NCBI GenBank assembly: GCA_023374025.1
Contig: SIJG01000024.1
Span: 443,602 to 507,601 of the forward strand
Source: Heterodera schachtii
Lineage: Eukaryota; Nematoda; Chromadorea; Rhabditida; Heteroderidae
Direction: 5' to 3'
DNA: 64,000 nucleotides
The notes under the pieces were generated by a model. That model worked only from the letters and a program-made list of their open reading frames with translations, did no database searches and was not told the origin of the DNA. The number at the start of each line of letters is the position of its first letter. The stretch's first letter is position 1. The position numbers and the translations under genes were made by a program. Shown in pieces: positions 33,270-43,135 of the stretch.

Positions 33270-34791
33270 ACACAGAGTGGCTGCCCCTTCCGCGCACTTG
33301 GACAGAAGCGCCAGGGATTGGCGTACGGTTTGCACAAGCACAACCATTCGATGACCCCAAAAAGCAAAAAAATAAAATTATTTTTAAATTAATTTTTTTT
33401 TTTTCATTTCAGTTCCTCTTGTTGTTAAAGAAGAGCCCATTGATGAACAGTTCAAATTGGCAGATTTGGAGAAGGAAATTCATACATTGGCTCAACGCCT
33501 TTCGTTGCTTTTTCGCATTGAAAAGTCAGTTAAAAATTGGCATTTGAATAATAATTTAAAAAGTTATTAATAGAGAGCGACTTTTGAGGCAGATGCCTTT
33601 TTTATCTGCGCACTAGTTTCGATGTAATAAGCATAAATAACGCATTTTCCACTTGGTTTGAGGCTTCTACGTTGACTTTTATTATGCCTTTTTTTGCCTT
33701 TTTCAGGATTTTCGTGCCTTAAATGCCTTTTTTGGCATTTTGCCGTTTTGGTGCCTTTTTTGGCGTTTTTTTCCCGAAAAATTCCATAAAAAATGCAATA
33801 AAATCGGGAAAATACACTCCTAAAAAATGACTTGAAAAATTTTCAGAAAATAAACCCCTAAGAATTGAAAAAAATTTTTCAGAAAATACACCCCTAAGAA
33901 TTAAAAAAGTTTCTCAAAATTGATTACCAAAATTTCATTTTTTCTCAAAAATTGATTACCAAAATTTCATTTTTTTTCTTGATAAAAAATTTTAAGTTTA
34001 AAAATTTTCTTATTCGAAAAACATTTTAAAATATTTAATAATCATTTAAAAGACCAAAATTAAGTTATTTGTTAATTTTTTACGTGTTTTGCTCCGTAAA
34101 AATCCTTAATAAAAGAATTTTAATGCCTTTTTCGGGCTTTTCGTGCCTTTTCATGCCTTTTTTTCATTTTTTTTCGTGCCTTTTATAGTGCCCTTTTCGC
34201 GGTTTTTGGTGCCTTTTTAGTCGGTCTCTAGTTATTAAATATTTAAATTAATAAAATAAATTTTATTTAATTTTGAAAATAGATTTAATTAGCCAATAAA
34301 TTTTACTTCATTTTTAATACTGATAATAAATAAATTATGTCAAATGGGAGAAGACGAAAATTATAAAATAGGAATGGAGCTTTATAGGCTTGAAACTTAA
34401 ATGCGGGCTTTCAATTAATTTGGTAAAATCATTAACCCATTTAAGAGAAGTTTTCGTCCTAATGCTTCCCACTGAAGCGGCGGGTCAATGGCTTTCTCGG
34501 CTTTTGATGCTTCGCGATGACAATAGCTCAATAAGACTTGCCGAATTCACCGGGTCTTCTGAAGCGTTCGCAGAAAAAGCGGAGCACTGGTTCAAAAGTG
34601 ACTTTGACGGGCCGCAACAGTTGATGGAAGCGGTACAGTACCAATTTTGAAACTTATCTTTGATCCTTTCTGATCAGTTAGTCTGATCATTTTTCGGTCT
34701 AATTAATTTGCTTCAGTTGAATACGAAATGTGTGGAATATTTTCAACAGCAGAAAATGGCACAGGACGAGGACAATTTTTTGACCGATTAA
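33270..34791 (+). pseudogene. Duplicated FLYWCH 3' tail, possibly fused to gene X
   Basis: Four exons (33270-33363, 33413-33524, 34446-34632, 34717-34791) copy the last four exons of the FLYWCH gene, with the zinc-finger half SGCPFRAL…HKHNHSMTP and the tail LLMLRDDNSSIRLAEF. All four are open. The first has a small insertion after the acceptor, and its donor has lost GT (now aaaaa/gcaaaa, usable only as GC). The 34-35 kb intron has grown from 140 to about 920 bp by insertion of a repetitive element. There is no start codon of its own. Skipping from gene X at 32894 (donor gttttt, phase 0) to 33270 keeps frame, so a chimeric protein is possible; otherwise this is a processed-in-place partial duplicate without function. 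Confidence 0.6.
33568..34232. mobile_element. Element with short terminal inverted repeats and gccttttt-repeat interior
   Basis: Begins taatagagagcgact and ends agtcggtctctagtta, imperfect inverted ends of about 14 bases. The interior has many gcctttttt and gtgccttttt motifs plus cccctaagaattgaaaa repeats. It lies within the intron of the FLYWCH tail copy. Its first 90 bases recur at 38208-38300. Confidence 0.55.
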
Positions 34792-35094
34792 AAAGGGAAG
34801 GAAAAGCGATGAATCACTGATCATTACCAATATTTATCATTTTTGAAAGCTTTTCAATTTCGAACACGAATGCCATTGTCTCACTTTTACTTATTTATGT
34901 ATTTTTTATTTTATTTTTGGCATAATAAATCGATGAATTTTCATGGTTAATTAAATATTTATTTAATTAGAATGGACAGCATTCTTATTCTTTGTGCTCT
35001 AAGCAAGATTTACTGAATGATACCAGAAATTGAATTGCTCCAAAAAAAATTTTAAATTGTTTTTCATTTATGCGATAAAACAGATTCAAATTGG

Positions 35095-35289
35095 GGTCTC
35101 GGTAGCGGCGGATACGGTATCAACCAACCCTAATCACTTGAGTCAATGTGAAATCGTACAATAAAATACAAAACAAAGCCTGAGTTTTTAAGCCTAAGCC
35201 TAAAGCTTTGGCCTAGCCTAAGCATTTGTATGAGTCGTGTCATGACATCAATCACTTTTCCGATCATTGGCTGCCGCCACCCTTTATTT
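35095..35289 (+). repeat. Dispersed repeat family R1, copy 1
   Basis: Shares ggtagcgg…tacggtatcaa, taatcacttgagtcaatg, caataaaat, gcctgagtttttaagcc…taggcctaa and atgacatcaatcacttttcc with the copies at 35635-35820 (plus) and 42846-43060 (minus). Confidence 0.8.
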
Positions 35290-35634
35290 CCACGGAATAA
35301 ATATTTAATTTAATTTAAAAAAAAAAGGTGAATGCCGTTCTTAATCTGTGTATTATAAGGCTATAATTTTTTTCTTCTGCTGCCCATCAAGGATTATTGA
35401 GTGATACCAAGAAATTTAGTTGGCTAAAAGCTTAAAAATATTAAAAAAAATTCGCTGACCAAACTAAAAAATGTCACCGCCTCGAAACGTCGTCCTAATT
35501 AAATAAATTCAAAATATCGTCAAATTAATTAAGGTTTAATTGCCTCATCAACAACAAGTCAGCATTCCATTTCTCATGAGTGGTTGCTCATCTCAAGAAT
35601 ATTTTTATGGAGTTCCGAGATGTCGAGAAAAAAT

Positions 35635-35820
35635 TGGGGCTTTTGATGGTAGCGGGTACAGTATCAATTAAGCCTAATCACTTGAGTCAATGACAAATCG
35701 CACAATAAAAATTTTACAAATAAGCCTGAGTTTTTAAAGCTTAGGCCTAACCTAAACATTTGTACGAATTGTGTATGACATCAATCACTTTTCCGATCAT
35801 TGCTGCCGCCACCCTTTTTC
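35635..35820 (+). repeat. Dispersed repeat family R1, copy 2
   Basis: Same order of motifs as copy 1 (gtagcgggtacagtatcaa, cacttgagtcaatga, gcctgagtttttaaagctt). Its right end overlaps the 3' end of the small minus-strand ORF. Confidence 0.8.
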
Positions 35821-35945
35821 TTCTGCTTTTCCGCCTGCTCCTGGTTGTACTTCTCCATCTCGTTTTCGCGTGTCCCTTTGCTTTTCAAGAGAATACAAAA
35901 ACTCAAAATCAAAAAAAAAAGAAGAAAAAGTAAAATTGAATGCAT
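35781..35945 (-). CDS. Possible 54-residue single-pass membrane micropeptide
   Basis: A short minus-strand ORF begins MHSILLFLLFFLILSFCILL, a strongly hydrophobic helix or uncleaved signal, followed by a highly charged Lys/Glu/Gln tail ending in GGGSNDRKSD. I do not recognise it. Part of the hydrophobic stretch comes from a T-rich run and the end overlaps repeat R1, so it may be chance. The tail part (KSKGTRENEMEKYNQEQAEK) looks more like real coding sequence and could be the last exon of a larger gene, since an acceptor-like tcttgaaaag precedes it. Confidence 0.3.
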   Translation of the reverse strand: MHSILLFLLFFLILSFCILLKSKGTRENEMEKYNQEQAEKQKKKGGGSNDRKSD

Positions 35946-36430
35946 TTTTAACGCAAAACACCAAACACACACCAACACAACGCCATAGAACTGACACACA
36001 AACACCAAACTTTTTCTATAAGGAATTTGTAATTTATTTTCTTTCTTGTCAAAATTTTGATTTTTTTATGAAAAAATATTCAAAAATTTCGAATGTATAT
36101 AATTATTTGCAACTCTAGTCAATGAATAAAATTATTTGCTTTAGCTTTTAACTTAATTTAAATAGAAAAACAGCAATTTAATAAATTTCACCCCTACATT
36201 TCAAAGATTTTCGCCCCTATTTCGCGAATTTTTTGCCCCTAAAAATCCGCGCCCTATTCATGAGACATAAAAGATACAAAAACATTCATCCATCAATTCA
36301 CTTTCTATAAAAATGTTTGTTTTCCGCTTTGTTCTCTAATTAATAAAGTTTCCAACGCAATTAATTATTCTGCTCTTTTTTTGTGTGACATCATTCGGAA
36401 CTGGCCAAATTGTGCTAATTGCTGTCAAAA

Positions 36431-37750
36431 ATGAACCGACGGTAATGAATTTATTAAAACTCACAAATTCGTCATTTATTTAACTAAACTGTTTTCACAT
36501 TTTCAGTTGGATTTGCAACGACGTTTGGATGGACATTTTGCCCTGTTTTGACCATGCTCAACTCGGCCTCAAATTGGCATTTCTTTCGCCACGTTTCAAT
36601 GCGTTGGTGGACAAACATTTTGATGGCAAAAGAGAATTGACAATTTGGAGAGAGATTAGAATTCGCAAGGAAAAAAACGGACCAGAATTGAAACTATCTG
36701 TATGGATCGATGACCACTTTGTGAAATTTCCGTTGCCCGATCGTCCGTTGCCCAGCAAAATCCATTTTAAGCACCTTCGGATTGGGTAATTAAAACCAGA
36801 GCTATTACAATAAAAAGCATTCATTCCATTTTCACAGTTACATTGATCACCGCGTCATCGCTTTTCTTCGTTCAAACCACCAAATTTTCGACAAAAGAGG
36901 CACCGATTTTGAGTTGTGGCTTCCTTCTTCGCGCACCGCGGATGGCCAGACGATTTGGGATGTTTTGGTCCATGAAATTTGGCCATTTTTTTCCGCAAAA
37001 ATTGACCACTTGGGCCTTAACAAAGGTGATCATTTGGATAGTTTGCTTCGTCTTATTTCACCGACAATTCTCACCGATCTCAACCAATTGTATTCAATCT
37101 ATTCCTGTTTATTGCCTGATTCGATTGGTGATCTTGATGAGCCAAATGCAACAATTTCTGCTGGCCAAGCATTGTCCAAATGGTTGCACATTCCGCTAAA
37201 AGATGGGCAGCCCAAGCGATTGCGTTGCGGATATTACACAAAACAGAACTCCGATTGGATCAACAATTTCAAGGAGGTGTGGCCATAATTTCGACAAATC
37301 ACTCACTGATTTCTGATTGCCTCTATTTTGTTTTTCAAATTGTTTAGAAATTTCTCCGTGCCACCATTTCTTCCGTCAATTACCTAATTCATTTTACTGT
37401 TCGTGTGCCGTCAATGCCAATTGTGCCATTTGAATTGGAGAACGAATGGACAAAGGAAAAGCTGACATTGGCGGAATTGGGCAACTGTTGGATAATGCAA
37501 CGATACAAAATTGGGGAGACCACGGCGGTTCAGCAGCGAACCGATGAAAATTATGGCAAATCTAACAATGTGTCCATTCGGCTTATTGCCATTAATTGCA
37601 TCGGGTGACCAATTAAAAAAGGGATTTGATTTTGTTTAAATAATTAAAATTTTCGCTTAATTTAGGCCATTGTCTCCGTCACCATCAGCAGAAGTGGAAG
37701 AAGCGGGACAAAGCATCACAAAAGTGCCGTCTACTGACAAGGATGAGTGA
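36431..37750 (+). CDS. F-box-like family protein of the type expanded in cyst nematodes
   Basis: Five exons (36431-36441, 36507-36785, 36838-37276, 37348-37604, 37666-37750) give 356 residues. The first codes only MNR plus two bases. The N-terminus RWICNDVWMDILPCFDHAQL followed by GLKLAFLSPRFNALVDKHF resembles a degenerate F-box. Further blocks, HFKHLRIGYIDHRVIAFL, ISAGQALSKWLHIPLKDG, and IVPFELENEWTKEKLTL, match a large family I recall from Globodera/Heterodera gene sets ('WICNDVW…ALIS.RFD.LVD.HF…YIDRSVI.FL…AQALAKWLHTP.GDG.P…IVPFEL.N'). Function is not established; the F-box reading suggests a substrate adaptor for ubiquitin ligases (inference). All junctions are GT-AG and in phase. The gene looks intact. 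Confidence 0.72.
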
Positions 37751-39080
37751 CGGACAAAACAACAAAAACAGTGATCAGCCGCAGAAGAAATGAATTAATT
37801 AAGAAATGCCCGACTGATCATAATTCAAATCATGATCAAATGCATTTTATGAAGAAAACCCTCTCAATTGGTAAATAAATCGGATGTATAAAAATGGCAA
37901 AAAATGTTCAAAACAAAATTTTGAGATTTGCACCAATTAATCAAAAAAAAAAAATTGATTTTTCAGCCAGGGATTTTCGAGATCGCTGATCAGTGAGTAA
38001 AACAATCCGGAAAAATGTACGAAAAAATATTTTTCTGAAAGTTTTTGGGGTCGATTCTTAGCAGTGTTTTTTTCGTTTTTTATTCCATTTTTGTTAAATA
38101 AATTTTGGACATAAAGCCAAATGTGATTTTCGTGCTTCTTTCATCAAGCACTCTCCTTGAAAAATAGGAAAATCCTAAAAATCAAGGCTCCTTTCTCTAT
38201 TAATGACTAGAGCTCGCATTTTGCGGCATATGTCTTTTTTTTCTGCGAAGTAGTTTCGATATATTAAGCATAAATAACACATTTTCCACTTGGTTTGAGG
38301 CTATTTTGGGCATAACGCCAATTAGGCAAAAATAGGCGGTGGGGGTCGGTTTAGTCTGGCCGTAATAGTCTGCTGGCCGTCATATTTTTTAGGTTCGACT
38401 AATTGTCAGCACGACTTCCCGACTGTCAATCAACGCACTCAAAACCAAAAAAAACTACAGAAAATTGATCAGAGATCAACTCCAAAATTGATTTAACTGT
38501 ACCGCCTTCATCAACTGTTGCGGCCCGTCAAAGTCACTTTTGAACCAGTGCTCTGCTTTTTCTGCGAACGCTTCGGAAGAACCGGTGAATTCGGCAAGTC
38601 TAATGGAACTGTTGTCATCGCGAAGCATCAAAAGCCGAGAATGCCATTGACCGCACGCTTCAGATGTGGTTTTCTGGGTCACTGATCACGAATCTGACAT
38701 CCGTTTCAATGATTGATCCTTTTTGTAACTTCGGCTCACCACGCTTGACCCCATTACCCCCCCCCCCCCCCCCCCAGTGCCCTCAGTTTCAGCAGAAATT
38801 CAAATTGAACTCACCATTACCCTTCATATTGGATTAAATTTATTAAATAAGAAAATAAATTTTAAAAAATTCACTCTAAAATTTTATATTATAAAATATA
38901 AATTTATTTAACTAATCATGGAAATTCATTGATTTATTATACCAAAAATTAAAAAACATGCATAAATAAGTAAAAGTGAGACAATGGCATTCGAGTTCGA
39001 AATTGAAACGATTTCAAAAATAGTAAATATATTGGTAATGATCAGAGTGATTCATCGCTTTTCCTTCCCTTTTTAATCTG
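37751..39080. other. Repeat-rich spacer with fragments of neighbouring duplications
   Basis: Contains GATC-rich sequence, a copy of the 33.57 kb element's first 90 bases (38208-38300), a segment at 38398-38490 that recurs at 39625-39720, the tail fragment at 38497-38690 and a long C run near 38757. No intact gene. Confidence 0.5.
38497..38690 (-). pseudogene. Fragment of the FLYWCH tail (penultimate exon)
   Basis: The minus strand encodes WHSRLLMLRDDNSSIRLAEF and following residues down to the GCG/gtacag donor, matching the penultimate FLYWCH exon. Its 5' side diverges before the splice acceptor (MTQKTTSEACGQW) and no partner exons lie beside it. It is a truncated duplicate. Confidence 0.8.
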
Positions 39081-40306
39081 TCAAACGTCTTCCTCCTGTT
39101 CCATTTTCTGCTGTTGAAAATATTCCACACATTTAGCATCCAACTGAATGAAATTAATTAGTTAATTAAATCCAAATATCGCTAAAACAAATAGATGACG
39201 TCGCTAAATCATTCAATGTTTTCGAAGCCGGAATTCCCGAGGTTCCAGGAAAAAATGTCAACGGCGGAGCAACCGAAAAGTGCCAATGATAGTAATTTTA
39301 ATTCAGATCTTATTTTATTTTTTTTGCAGAATAATAAATCATAATTTAACTCAGCCCAAATTTAATCGAAATTTAATTAAATAATTGAGAAATCTTTGGC
39401 CTATTTAATTACATAAAGAAACTGGAATTTGGTTGTTTCTGAAAAAGTTATGAAGGCTGCCATATTTTATAGTCATTAAATAATTAAGGAAATTATTTAT
39501 TGCTCAATGCCCATATTGGTTAATTTGATTAAGTTTGTGCTAAATTATCATTTATTATTTGTGCAAATAAAATTTAAAAATTAATTAAATTTAAATACCT
39601 ATTACTTTCATTGACACTTTTTTAGGTTCGACTAATTGTCAGCACGACTTCCTACTGTTAATCAACGCACTCAAAACCAAAAAAAAAAACTACAGAAAAT
39701 TGATCACTTGATCAGTTTCAAAATTGATTTAACTGTACCGCGTTCATCAGCTGCTGCTTCCCATGAAAATCACTTTTTAGCCAATGTTCGGCTTTTTCTG
39801 CGAATGCTTCGGAAGAGCCGGTGAATTCGGCAAGTCTTATTGAGCAGTTGTCATCGCGAAGCATCAAAAGCCGAGAATGCCATTGACCCGCCGCTTCAGT
39901 GGGAAGCATCAGAACGAAAACATCGCTTAAATGGAATAAAAATTAAATTACGTATTTTATAATTTGTTTAAACTAATTTAAGTTTCAAGGCTTTAAGGCT
40001 GCAGTCCTATTTTTACAATTTTATAAAAAACGTTTTCTTTCTTCTGACATTTTTCATAAAATTACTTATCATTGTTAAACTGAAGTAAACTTTAATTGGC
40101 TAATTAAATAAATTCCAAATTAAATAAAAATGATTTAATTAATTAAAATTTAATAAATTTGTTAATTATAATTCAAATGCCATTTTTAACTGACTTTTCA
40201 ATACGGAAAAGCAATGAAAGTCGTTTGGCCAATGTCTGAATTTCCTCCTCCAAATCAGCCAATTTGAACTGCTCATCAATGGGCTCTTGTTTTACAATAG
40301 GAGGAA
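39081..40306 (-). pseudogene. FLYWCH 3' tail copy on the minus strand, downstream of X-prime
   Basis: Three exons copy the last three FLYWCH exons: 40195-40306 (VPPIVKQEPIDEQF…), 39739-39925 (…LLMLRDDNCSIRLAEF…) and 39081-39143 (LDAKCVEYFQQQ…), all open and with correct acceptor and donor sites and phase. The last exon ends four residues early (EEDV-stop) because of a small deletion. The zinc-finger exon is missing. The intron between the last two exons contains the foldback element at 39275-39623, so it is about 595 bp instead of 67. It could be the 3' end of an X-prime fusion, or a dead partial duplicate. Confidence 0.6.
39275..39623. mobile_element. Foldback element, gtgccaatgatagtaat family
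   Basis: Left end gaaaagtgccaatgatagta and right end …attactttcattgacactttt are imperfect inverted repeats; complementarity extends about 90 bases inward. Shares ends with 49469-49743 and internal sequence with 26261-26765. It is inserted in an intron of the FLYWCH tail copy. Confidence 0.7.
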
Positions 40307-40367
40307 CTGAAATGAAAAATAATTTTTAATTAAAATAAATTTATTTTATTTTTTTGCTTTTTTTAAT

Positions 40368-41925
40368 TTACGGGCCTGGGCCTATAAATGATTCCGGGAC
40401 ACTGTGCAGTATGTTGGGGATTAGTGGCTGCTGCTCAAGCTGACGCCTGGGAGTCTGGACAACGATTTGCGGAGTGTGGAACTCGTTGGGCAGTTCGAAG
40501 TCGCGCTCTTGTTGCACCAAAGGAGAGACTTGAAGACCCGCTATAAGTATAAGCTTTAGTTACAGATGCAAAATATTAAGCATAACACATCTAACAAAAC
40601 CTTGGTTCTCTGCACGGACTTGTGCATTCCGTGCCAGCACTTGCTGACGCAGATCGCGCTGCTGTGGCGATGGTGTGCCTTCAGATGGAGTGTAGACGAC
40701 AACGCGGCGGCCCATGTTCTGTTGTTGTTGTGGCGCTAAAGGCGAATGCTGACGCAAAAGCGGTGACTGATGCGGCGGCGGCGCATCAGGAGAATCGAAG
40801 TTGAGGGTGTTGTCATTGACGCGTTGCGGCGTCGGTGACTGATCACGCAAGCCGAACTCACGCGGCGCCGGCGGTGGTGTGATGTTTTGCTGCGCCAGCG
40901 CCAGCGGTGACAGCTGACGCAACACAAGTGCGAAGACATCGGCCACAATGGCTTGAATGTTGGCCTGTTGTTCCTCAGCCCGCTCAACGCGGCGTTCATG
41001 GTTAGCAACTAACTCAATATGATTATGCATAAACGTTAGTTTGTTTTAATAACCTTTTTGTCGCAGATTGCGCTGCAGAGTTCGCGTCTGCTGCTCCAAT
41101 TCCATGATTCGTGTACGCAGTATGTCCACGAAGTCCTCAGCTTTTTGTGCAAAAGCGTCGAATGCTGACGCAATTTCATCGGTCGGCTGAAGGCCGATGA
41201 TGGCCTCACGATCAGCAGGTCCATGCAAATCCTAAATTGCTTACTCTAATTGAAGGCTTAAAAATTCACAAACATCATGCAATGCATTTGCAAGAGTCAC
41301 AGGAGGTTGGCCGGCGATGACTCCGGGTTGTTCGGGTGGTGGCACGTAACCGTCTTCGTCGTCCGGTTTGGCCGGGCAGTCCTCGATCTTGTAATAGACT
41401 CCACGGTTCGCATACCACGCGGCAGCCTTGACATGCACGTTTTCCGAGTTGACGTAGAGTAAGCGGTACCGTCCAGCGATGTATGCTGGTTTATGGAATT
41501 CTCCATCTTTGCCTCGACCGTATTCTTAACACAAAATATAAAGCATTCTTTTTTTTTGATTTGTATATGTAAGAAACGCTTACAGTTGGACAATTATTCT
41601 TTTCATGTGTAAGCTTTCTTTTCACCTAATCAGTTTTTTTATTAATCATGTTAAAAAGCAAGAAACATTGTTAAACAATCGATTAATACAAACCCTGGAT
41701 AATGGCAGGTGCGTAGAAGGCAGTTGCAGGAGGCCATGCCAACATTCCAAGACTCTTTTTCGTTGACGCAATCAGATCTCTTGTCGTTTGGCTTTTGCGG
41801 CGACCACGAGCTTGCAGCTGACGCAATTTCTCAGCAAGTTGCTGACGCCTTTGCACAGTTTCGAGACGAAGCTGTTGGTTTGCGTGACACCAAATGGCGA
41901 CATGCTGCAAGATTGTATTGCGAGT
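40368..41925 (-). CDS. Novel gene 'X-prime', homologue of gene X, start exon missing
   Basis: Five exons join in phase on the minus strand: 41694-41925, 41274-41524, 41054-41231, 40601-41008, 40368-40540 (413 residues to TAA at 40368). Exon 1 (TRNTILQHVAIWCHANQQLR … MLAWPPATAFYAPAI) aligns with the start of gene X (RNTLNDIIAEYC … FNAWPPSGAFADRAF). Exon 2 has an unrecognised conserved-looking block, KPAYIAGRYRLLYVNSENV and AAAWYANRGVYYKIEDC. Exon 3 is a coiled coil. Exon 4 is Q/P-rich with SPTPQ motifs. Exon 5 has VQQERDFELPNEF, matching ELQQKDFELPTDM in gene X. No ATG is found in frame before exon 1; a TAA precedes it, so an upstream exon is needed or the gene is truncated. The last-intron acceptors end in ttatag, as in gene X. 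No frame break is seen within it. Confidence 0.6.
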
Positions 41926-42688
41926 CTGATAGATTTAGGCATAACGACTAAGAGAAAAAAGGTTACTACATTGTGTACAAAAAACTCATATAAAATTAGT
42001 TTTTCAAAACTTTAAAAATTTCATGCAAGCTAATTTACAAATAAATTTATTGTTGACACAACAAAAACAAATAAATGATGAAGTGGGGGTGAGAAGAAGA
42101 CCCGCCGGGTAAAAACCTCAATGAAGTGAGGGAAAAACGGCAGGGGTCTTTAGCTGGAGACAGGCTAGTGTAAGCATTATATTAATTAAAAATATATTTA
42201 AATTTGGATTTAAAAAAAACAATTTATGGGTAAAATCTGTCAAATAAAAATTTGCAATTAAATGTTTGCATCTTATATCTATTAAAATTTTTAATTTACT
42301 TCTTATTGTTGCGTTGTCCTATTGACATAAAAAATAGTAAAAGATGAACTTCCTATTTGTTAGGGACGAAATGGGGATGAATGAATAAATGGGGTCAGAG
42401 GAGTAAATCAATAATTGGTGGGAGGCAAATGAGCATCATTTGGCGTAAGTTCAAATGTATGACTGCATCACTACACTATGTACTTATCATATTTTTAAAT
42501 TTTACTTGTTTCATCAATTTGAAAATGTCCAACACTAACAAAAACAGCAACAAAAGCTACTGGGCCGTTGCCAGTAGCATTTTTGCAACCGGTCACGAGA
42601 TTTAAGGTGGATCCCACATAAATGTACATTTAGTGTTTTGGATGTGACAATTTTTTCAACTCCACTCTTCAGCCAATTTGTCTTTATT

Positions 42689-42752
42689 ATGGAGCACAAA
42701 TGCAACTGTGGCAAAGGATTTAAGACGGAAAGGGGGCTAAACATTCACAAAG
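42689..42752 (+). CDS. Lone exon encoding a C2H2-like finger
   Basis: MEHKCNCGKGFKTERGLNIH ends at a gtagag donor in phase 1. C-x-C … H spacing and the 'CGKGFKT..GLN.H' pattern resemble N-terminal fingers of some retroelement or C2H2 proteins. An acceptor-like cttcag lies 18 bases before the ATG. No downstream exon was found, so it may be a remnant. Confidence 0.35.
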
Positions 42753-42845
42753 GTAGAGTGGTAGTACAGTTGCATATCAATCCATTTCCTTGATATAAAT
42801 TTTAATTTATAGAAAAAATGCACAAAGGTGATGATGGTGATCAGG

Positions 42846-43060
42846 AAGGCTAGGCCTAAGATTTCGGCTTTGACTTGATTGGGCCTAGGCTTAAGCTTTA
42901 TTTTGTAAAATTTGTTTTCGGCTTTGACTTGATTGGGCCTAGGCTTAAGCTTTATTTTGTAAAATTTGTTATTGTACGAGTTGCATTGACTCAAGTGATT
43001 AGGGTTGGTTGATACCGTACCCGCTACCAAAAGCCCAAAAAGCCCCAAATTTTTTGGTCA
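42846..43060 (-). repeat. Dispersed repeat family R1, copy 3 with internal 54-bp duplication
   Basis: Reverse-oriented copy of R1. The unit ttcggctttgacttgattg…gtaaaatttgtt occurs twice in tandem (42863-42916 and about 42917-42970). Confidence 0.85.
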
Positions 43061-43135
43061 AAGAATTCATTTATCAAAACAAAATCCAGCAAAAAAATTC
43101 TACGCTTTACAATATTTTTCATTTTACTTCTCTTG

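Larger units (their letters stand above)
34792..36430. other. Spacer with two copies of a dispersed repeat and one small ORF
   Basis: Contains repeat copies at 35095-35289 and 35635-35820 and the small minus ORF at 35781-35945; otherwise AT-rich. Confidence 0.5.
41926..43135. other. Spacer with zinc-finger fragment and dispersed repeat R1
   Basis: A GC-richer segment at 42075-42170 (agaagacccgccgggtaaaa…) stands out from the AT-rich surroundings and may belong to a mobile element. It also holds the small C2H2 exon (42689-42752) and repeat R1 copy 3. Confidence 0.4.
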
